DNA of 20,231 bases from an uncultured Cellvibrio sp. (GTDB lineage Bacteria; Pseudomonadota; Gammaproteobacteria; Pseudomonadales; Cellvibrionaceae): positions 1-20,231 of the forward strand of contig CAMLML010000081.1 in NCBI GenBank assembly GCA_946481095.1. The letters run 5' to 3'. Every line of letters begins with the position of its first letter. The stretch's first letter is position 1. The notes under the pieces were generated by a model. That model made no database searches. It worked only from the letters and a program-made list of their open reading frames with translations, and was not told where the DNA came from. The position numbers and the translations under genes were made by a program. Below are positions 15,176 through 20,231 of this stretch, piece by piece.

Positions 15176-16030
15176 ATGAATCCCACATTATTTATTCGAT
15201 TACAAAAACTGGTTCCCCAGCATGGCCTTTCACGTTTGGTGGGAAAATTTGCAGCAAGCCGTAAACCTTTTATCAAAAACAGAATAATTCCCTGGTTTGT
15301 AAAACGCTACCAAGTCGATATGAGTTTGGCTCAGGAAACCAACCCACTGGCTTATGCCTCTTTCAATGATTTTTTCACTCGAGCTCTGCGCACAGATGCC
15401 CGACCGATTAATACTGATGCCAACACCATTGTTTGCCCGGCTGATGGCGCCATTAGTCAGTTAGGTAAAATTATCGACGGCCGAATTTTTCAAGCCAAAG
15501 GGCAAGATTATTCTGTGTTGGAATTACTCGGCGGTGATCAGGAATTAGCGAATGAGTTTATGGGTGGCGATTTTGCGACAGTCTATTTATCACCGAAAGA
15601 CTATCACCGTGTACATATGCCTTTTTCCGGGAAACTGCGCTGCATGATCAGCGTGCCGGGTGAATTATTTTCAGTCAACACAGTAACCGCTGAAAACATT
15701 CCACGTTTATTTTCACGCAATGAGCGTGTCGTTGCTATTTTTGATACCAGCGTTGGACCTATGGCTGTTGTGTTGGTCGGCGCCATGATAGTGGCTGGAA
15801 TTGAAACCGTTTGGGATGGGCAAATTGCACCTTTCGCCAGTCGTGAAATAGCCGTTTCACAATACCCTTACCAAAGCTTCAATTACAAAAAGGGTGATGA
15901 AATGGGTCGTTTCAAATTAGGCTCCACCGCGATTGTGCTGTTTGCAAAAAATAAAATTCGCTGGTTGGAAAAATTTCAGGCAACAACACCAACTAAAATG
16001 GGCGAGGCATTTGCGGAAGTGGTGCGGTAG
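15176..16030 (+). CDS. psd: Phosphatidylserine decarboxylase proenzyme
   Basis: A 284-residue proenzyme that makes phosphatidylethanolamine from phosphatidylserine at the inner membrane. Self-cleavage at LGST, between G249 and S250, forms the pyruvoyl group. D90 (PADG) and H147 (YHRVHMP) complete the catalytic triad and fall at the same numbers as in E. coli when the ATG at 15176 is used. This start also has AAGG six bases upstream. The frame stays open upstream to a GTG at 15101 (25 extra residues), which lacks family similarity. In E. coli psd is next to rsgA; here it is about 9 kb away. Confidence 0.95.
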   Translation: MNPTLFIRLQKLVPQHGLSRLVGKFAASRKPFIKNRIIPWFVKRYQVDMSLAQETNPLAYASFNDFFTRALRTDARPINTDANTIVCPADGAISQLGKIIDGRIFQAKGQDYSVLELLGGDQELANEFMGGDFATVYLSPKDYHRVHMPFSGKLRCMISVPGELFSVNTVTAENIPRLFSRNERVVAIFDTSVGPMAVVLVGAMIVAGIETVWDGQIAPFASREIAVSQYPYQSFNYKKGDEMGRFKLGSTAIVLFAKNKIRWLEKFQATTPTKMGEAFAEVVR

Positions 16031-16035
16031 GTTTT

Positions 16036-16160
16036 CCCTCACCCTAGCCCTCTCCCAAAGGGAGAGGGAATTCACTCAACTTCGTATCTAAAAATATTGT
16101 ATTTGCAAAAAATTAAAAAGCAGGGAGTTATCCCCTCTCCCTCCGGGAGAGGGTTAGGGC
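16036..16160. repeat. REPIN-like inverted pair, CCCTCTCCC/GGGAGAGGG type
   Basis: Two hairpins, CCCTCTCCC-AAA-GGGAGAGGG (16048-16068) and CCCTCTCCC-TCC-GGGAGAGGG (16133-16153), flanked by CCCTCACCCTAG on the left and TTAGGG on the right and joined by an AT-rich core of about 64 nt. The left unit matches the lone hairpin at 8474-8507. It lies between the convergent psd and terC-type genes, ends right at the stop codon of the latter, and could act as a terminator. Confidence 0.8.
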
Positions 16161-16907
16161 CTAATCCCCCGGATAATCTTTCCGCAATTGCACAGGCTTA
16201 TCCTTCACTTTACGCATTTTAATATTGACCATCTCCACACCCAGTGAAAACGCCATCGCAAAATAAATATAGCCTTTTGGCACATGCACGCCAAAGCCTT
16301 CGATCAACAAGGTAAAACCAACAACAACTAAAAAGGACAATGCCAGAATTTTGATGGTTGGATGTGAATCCACAAAATCACCTATGGGTTTTGCAGCAAA
16401 CATCATCACCAATACAGCAATAATAATTGCTGTTGCCATGATTGGAACCTGACTGACCAACCCGACAGCAGTAATGACAGAATCCAGCGAGAACACTATA
16501 TCCAAAATAGCGATTTGAATTAATATCATCATTAAACCATTTACTTTGATATCTTTTTCTTCTTCTACTTCGCCTTCAAGACTGTTATGAATTTCCAGTA
16601 CTGCTTTCACAATCAAAAATAATCCGCCGCCGATTAAAATCACATCACGGCCGGTAATACCGTAACCAAAAATTGTGATGAAAGGTTCTGTCAGTCGCAT
16701 AATCCATGCCAGTGAAAATAACAACAGCAAACGTGTCAGCATAGCCAGACTCAAGCCGACTGTACGGGCAAACTGCCGTTGATGTTGTGGCAATTTTGCA
16801 ACCAAAATTGAAATGAAAATAATATTGTCTATGCCCAGAACAATTTCCAATGCAGTTAATGTTGCCAATGCAACCCATGCTTCCGGGCTTGTTAAAAGCT
16901 CAACCAT
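16161..16907 (-). CDS. TerC-family integral membrane protein
   Basis: A 248-residue membrane protein with about seven hydrophobic segments. It has the two family motifs that carry membrane-embedded acidic residues: LEIVLGIDN (E21, D27) near the N-terminus and LDIVFSLDS (D136, D142) in the middle. A charged loop (about 108-122, EGEVEEEKDIK) separates the halves. It belongs to the YgdQ/YoaE-like group without CBS domains. Family members have been linked to metal, particularly manganese, export and to tellurite resistance; the function here is an inference. The start has only a weak AGAG ribosome site. Confidence 0.9.
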   Translation of the reverse strand: MVELLTSPEAWVALATLTALEIVLGIDNIIFISILVAKLPQHQRQFARTVGLSLAMLTRLLLLFSLAWIMRLTEPFITIFGYGITGRDVILIGGGLFLIVKAVLEIHNSLEGEVEEEKDIKVNGLMMILIQIAILDIVFSLDSVITAVGLVSQVPIMATAIIIAVLVMMFAAKPIGDFVDSHPTIKILALSFLVVVGFTLLIEGFGVHVPKGYIYFAMAFSLGVEMVNIKMRKVKDKPVQLRKDYPGD

Positions 16908-16951
16908 TTTTGATTACTCTTGATTAGGAAATGAAATATTTAACGGATTTT

Positions 16952-16983
16952 AACAGCAATAAACTTCATATTGTATTGCTGTT
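16952..16983. repeat. Inverted repeat at the end of the HD-GYP gene, weak terminator candidate
   Basis: AACAGCAATA (16952-16961) pairs with TATTGCTGTT (16974-16983) around 12 bases, overlapping the stop codon of the HD-GYP gene. No T-run follows on the minus strand, so a terminator role is only possible. Confidence 0.4.
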
Positions 16984-18358
16984 ATTCTTTGGAGGTGAAT
17001 CGTGATAAAAGTGCCATCAAGCCTTTTTTCTCGCTTTTCATTAAATAATGATCACGAATACTGGCTATATCGATATCGTACAAACCGGGTTCAAGATCAC
17101 GTGCAATTTCAATTTTTTCAATTTCGTAACGAGATTTTTTACCTGAATCCAACAACGCTTGTTTGCGTTTGTCATCTTCAGACAAATCCAGCAACAAATA
17201 TTCATCCATAGGATTTTTTACAGAATCCATTACCACAATAACTTTGGGTTTCAATCGACGCTCAAAATTTTGTTCAACCACAACCGCAACTTCACCAGTG
17301 CTCAATTCAACCAAAGTGCCAGTGGGGTAAAGCCCGATTGCCCTGATGAATTCAACAACCAATTCTTCCTGAAATTCAAGATTGCGTAATTCATACAATT
17401 TGGCAACAGCTTTTGAAGGTGCAATTGGATTGCGTGATCCACGCGGATTTGTCACGTGGTCATAATAAGTGACTATACCGGCAATCTTTCCCAATAACGG
17501 AATTTTGTCGCCTGCCAAGCCTTGCGGAAACCCATTGCCATTAATGCGTTCGCAATGTGTTTTTACAACACTGATCACTCGCGGTTCGACATTGGGAGTT
17601 TTACGTAAAATTTCGCAACCCAATTCAACAAACTCACGGTAGGCTTTCTCTTCGTTGGCACTTCTGTTTTCACGTTCAAGAATTGACGAGTCCAGCATGA
17701 CTTTACCCACATCCTTGAGTAAAACACCCAGCGCCAAAACATCCAGTTCACGTTTGGGCAAACCTATATGACGACCAAATAAAATGGCCCATACAGATGA
17801 ACGCACTGCATGGCTGTAGGTGTATTCATCTTTTTCCTGAACACGCGACAACCAGGTGAAAGCATCCGGATTACGCAACACACTATCAACCATTTCACTG
17901 GCAATCTTTTTGGTTTCCCCAAGCGAAGTACCATCCATCTGATTTTGTTCGAGCTGTTCAATAACTTCTGAAACAGCACCATAGACTTTTTGATGCAACT
18001 GGCGCGCTTTTTTGACTTCTTTTTGCAAAGGCTCGACTTCGCGATAAAGTCCACGATTAATTTTCAGGGGCGCTATAGGTTCGAGGGATGCAGGTGATCT
18101 TTCTTTATCTTTGGCAACAATTTTATTTTTTATGGTGGGAGAAATACTTTTCAAATTGGTGGCTATTGGTCCACGTCCTTTTTCAACATCAATATAAACG
18201 TAAACACAGAGCGCCTTCAGTTGGCTAATTTGATCGAGTTCACGAAGATAAAAACCTTGCAGGGGAAAAGGAGTTTGTGTCCAGGGTCGATCCAAACCCG
18301 ACACATACATACCAAGACTCAATTCATTTACATCAAGTTTTACTTGTTTGATTCCCAC
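16982..18358 (-). CDS. DUF3391 / degenerate HD-GYP domain protein
   Basis: A 458-residue protein with an N-terminal DUF3391 region (about 1-130, then a helical linker) and an HD-GYP region (about 165-345). HD-GYP domains normally hydrolyse cyclic-di-GMP. Here the metal site is broken: H183 is kept, but the HD pair is K215-D216 (LLKDVGKV), the next histidine is F243 (REFVELG), HHE is H268-C269-E, GSGYP is GNGFP (274-278), and the aspartate of the DxxDA motif is T297 (IVTYYDHVT). The protein is therefore likely a sensor, scaffold or inactive binding protein. About 110 more residues follow. It starts with GTG behind GGGGA. Confidence 0.85.
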   Translation of the reverse strand: MGIKQVKLDVNELSLGMYVSGLDRPWTQTPFPLQGFYLRELDQISQLKALCVYVYIDVEKGRGPIATNLKSISPTIKNKIVAKDKERSPASLEPIAPLKINRGLYREVEPLQKEVKKARQLHQKVYGAVSEVIEQLEQNQMDGTSLGETKKIASEMVDSVLRNPDAFTWLSRVQEKDEYTYSHAVRSSVWAILFGRHIGLPKRELDVLALGVLLKDVGKVMLDSSILERENRSANEEKAYREFVELGCEILRKTPNVEPRVISVVKTHCERINGNGFPQGLAGDKIPLLGKIAGIVTYYDHVTNPRGSRNPIAPSKAVAKLYELRNLEFQEELVVEFIRAIGLYPTGTLVELSTGEVAVVVEQNFERRLKPKVIVVMDSVKNPMDEYLLLDLSEDDKRKQALLDSGKKSRYEIEKIEIARDLEPGLYDIDIASIRDHYLMKSEKKGLMALLSRFTSKE

Positions 18359-18461
18359 AACTGTCCCCGTAAGTCATCAAGGCTGTCTCACCAGTGTTGC
18401 CAAAGTGTAATCAAGAAGCCCAAACCACGCCAGATATATAAGGTAAATGGTAATAATTTGT

Positions 18462-19526
18462 CTATGGATGGTAGGCTGCCGATAAGCTATGCACAGCGTC
18501 AATAAAAATGCCTGCATTCACAGGATCAACCTCAGGTGTAATTCCATGCCCCAGATTGAAAACATGGCCGGAACCCTGGCCATAATGTTTAAGAATTGAT
18601 GAAACTTCCTGACGAATTCGCTCGGGTGATGCATAAAGAATTGATGGATCCATATTGCCCTGAAGTGCAACCTTATCGCCCACACGACGACGTGCAATAG
18701 CAATATCTGTCGTCCAATCCAACCCCAAAGCGGTTGCACCTGTATCGGCCATTGACTCCAACCATTGACCGCCACCTTTGGTAAACAGAATCACGGGCAC
18801 CTGGCGCCCTTCATTTTCCCTGATTAATCCTTTGACGATTTTGTCCATATACTTCAACGAAAATTCCAGATAGGCAGAGTGTGAAAGTGCCCCGCCCCAG
18901 GTATCAAAGATTTGTACTGCTTGCGCACCGGATTGAATTTGCGCATTCAAATAAACAATCACTGAATCAGCCAACACATCCAACAAACGATGCATCACTT
19001 GAGGTTGGTTGTAGAGCATTTCTTTGGCACGCCGGAAATCGCGACTGGAACCACCTTCGATCATATAAGTTGCCAAAGTCCAGGGACTTCCGGAAAAACC
19101 AATCAAAGGCACACGACCATTTAATTCACGACGAATAGTTTTCACAGCGCTCAATACATAGGGCAAATCTTTTTCAGGATTCACTACTTTCAGTGCATTG
19201 ATATCAGCCTCTGTACGAATCGCCTTTTTGAATTTCGGACCTTCGCCAGTTTCGAAATACAAACCTAATCCCATAGCATCAGGAATAGTCAAAATATCAG
19301 AGAAAAGAATCGCAGCATCCAGTGCGTAACGTTCCAAGGGCTGCAGAGTTACTTCACAAGCCAATTCGGGATTAGTACAAAGCCCCATAAAATCGCCCGC
19401 TTTTTCGCGCGTTGCACGGTATTCAGGTAAATAACGACCGGCTTGACGCATCATCCACACAGGGGTGACATCAACAGGTTGTTTTAATAAAGCACGGAGA
19501 AAACGGTCGTTTTTTAGTGGAGTCAT
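18462..19526 (-). CDS. hemE: Uroporphyrinogen decarboxylase
   Basis: A 354-residue cytoplasmic enzyme that removes four carboxyl groups from uroporphyrinogen III to give coproporphyrinogen III in haem synthesis. Landmarks are [14 protein letters not shown] with R27 and R31, the catalytic aspartate D77 in [31 protein letters not shown], and H327 in NLGHGITPE. The length equals that of E. coli HemE. No Shine-Dalgarno match is visible before the ATG; the upstream stretch is AT-rich and adjoins a palindromic repeat. gltD lies upstream on the same strand. Confidence 0.97.
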   Translation of the reverse strand: MTPLKNDRFLRALLKQPVDVTPVWMMRQAGRYLPEYRATREKAGDFMGLCTNPELACEVTLQPLERYALDAAILFSDILTIPDAMGLGLYFETGEGPKFKKAIRTEADINALKVVNPEKDLPYVLSAVKTIRRELNGRVPLIGFSGSPWTLATYMIEGGSSRDFRRAKEMLYNQPQVMHRLLDVLADSVIVYLNAQIQSGAQAVQIFDTWGGALSHSAYLEFSLKYMDKIVKGLIRENEGRQVPVILFTKGGGQWLESMADTGATALGLDWTTDIAIARRRVGDKVALQGNMDPSILYASPERIRQEVSSILKHYGQGSGHVFNLGHGITPEVDPVNAGIFIDAVHSLSAAYHP

Positions 19527-19538
19527 TTTTTATGTTTA

Positions 19539-19595
19539 TGTAGGGCGGGTTATGACCCGCGTTTTTGAAAATGGCGGGTCATGACCCGCCCTACA
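19539..19595. repeat. GCGGGTCATGACCCGC palindrome pair between gltD and hemE
   Basis: Two 22-bp arms, 19539-19560 and 19574-19595, are inverse complements with one mismatch, and each arm contains its own palindrome (GCGGGT-YATGACCCGC). The sequence TGTAGGGCGGGT at the ends gives a TIR-like border. It starts 3 nt behind the gltD stop and could form a terminator for gltD or separate it from hemE. Confidence 0.85.
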
Positions 19596-19598
19596 GAA

Positions 19599-20231
<633 letters not shown>

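Overview
The window looks like a piece of a gammaproteobacterial chromosome, most likely from the Cellvibrionaceae (Cellvibrio-like). The reasons are the gene content (divergent orn/rsgA, psd, parC, hemE and gltD of gammaproteobacterial type), a modest G+C content, and a lipoprotein pectate lyase with a very long poly-serine linker, which is typical of polysaccharide-degrading Cellvibrio relatives. The genus is an inference from style; no 16S gene is present. There are no integrases, transposases, CRISPR arrays or rRNA genes.

Layout. Positions 1-2660 carry a sugar-oxidation pair: a GMC flavoprotein with a probable 3Fe-4S motif and an exported TIM-barrel isomerase/epimerase-like protein. Then come a tRNA-Arg(TCG) on the minus strand with its own promoter and terminator, and a PL9-type pectate lyase lipoprotein (3082-4626). 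Orn (minus) and rsgA (plus) diverge around 5.3 kb. RsgA is followed by a small exported protein of unknown function. Next is the most unusual locus: a protein with three tandem DnaT-type domains (6785-7891), overlapping by 89 nt a gene for a lambda-P-like helicase-loader protein (7803-8471). No other phage genes surround it. A Bax-like glucosaminidase follows.

From 9.5 kb most genes are on the minus strand: a NodB-type polysaccharide deacetylase, a PilZ protein directly behind parC, a LEA14-like lipoprotein coupled to a DUF2750 protein, and a GloB/YcbL-type metallo-beta-lactamase-fold hydrolase. Psd is on the plus strand and converges on a TerC-family membrane protein. Then come a DUF3391/HD-GYP protein whose metal ligands are mostly replaced, hemE, and the C-terminal part of gltD, which runs off the right edge.

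Five gene junctions (about 8.5, 10.7, 13.4, 16.1 and 19.55 kb) hold GC-rich palindromic elements. Four of these are repeats with CCCTC/GGGAG arms, similar to REP/REPIN sequences or small MITEs. Two of them (10.7 and 13.4 kb) are clearly the same element.

Themes that connect genes: primosome/helicase loading (DnaT-like and lambda-P-like), cyclic-di-GMP signalling (PilZ, a degenerate HD-GYP protein, and Orn, which clears pGpG), and carbohydrate use (GMC/TIM-barrel pair, pectate lyase).
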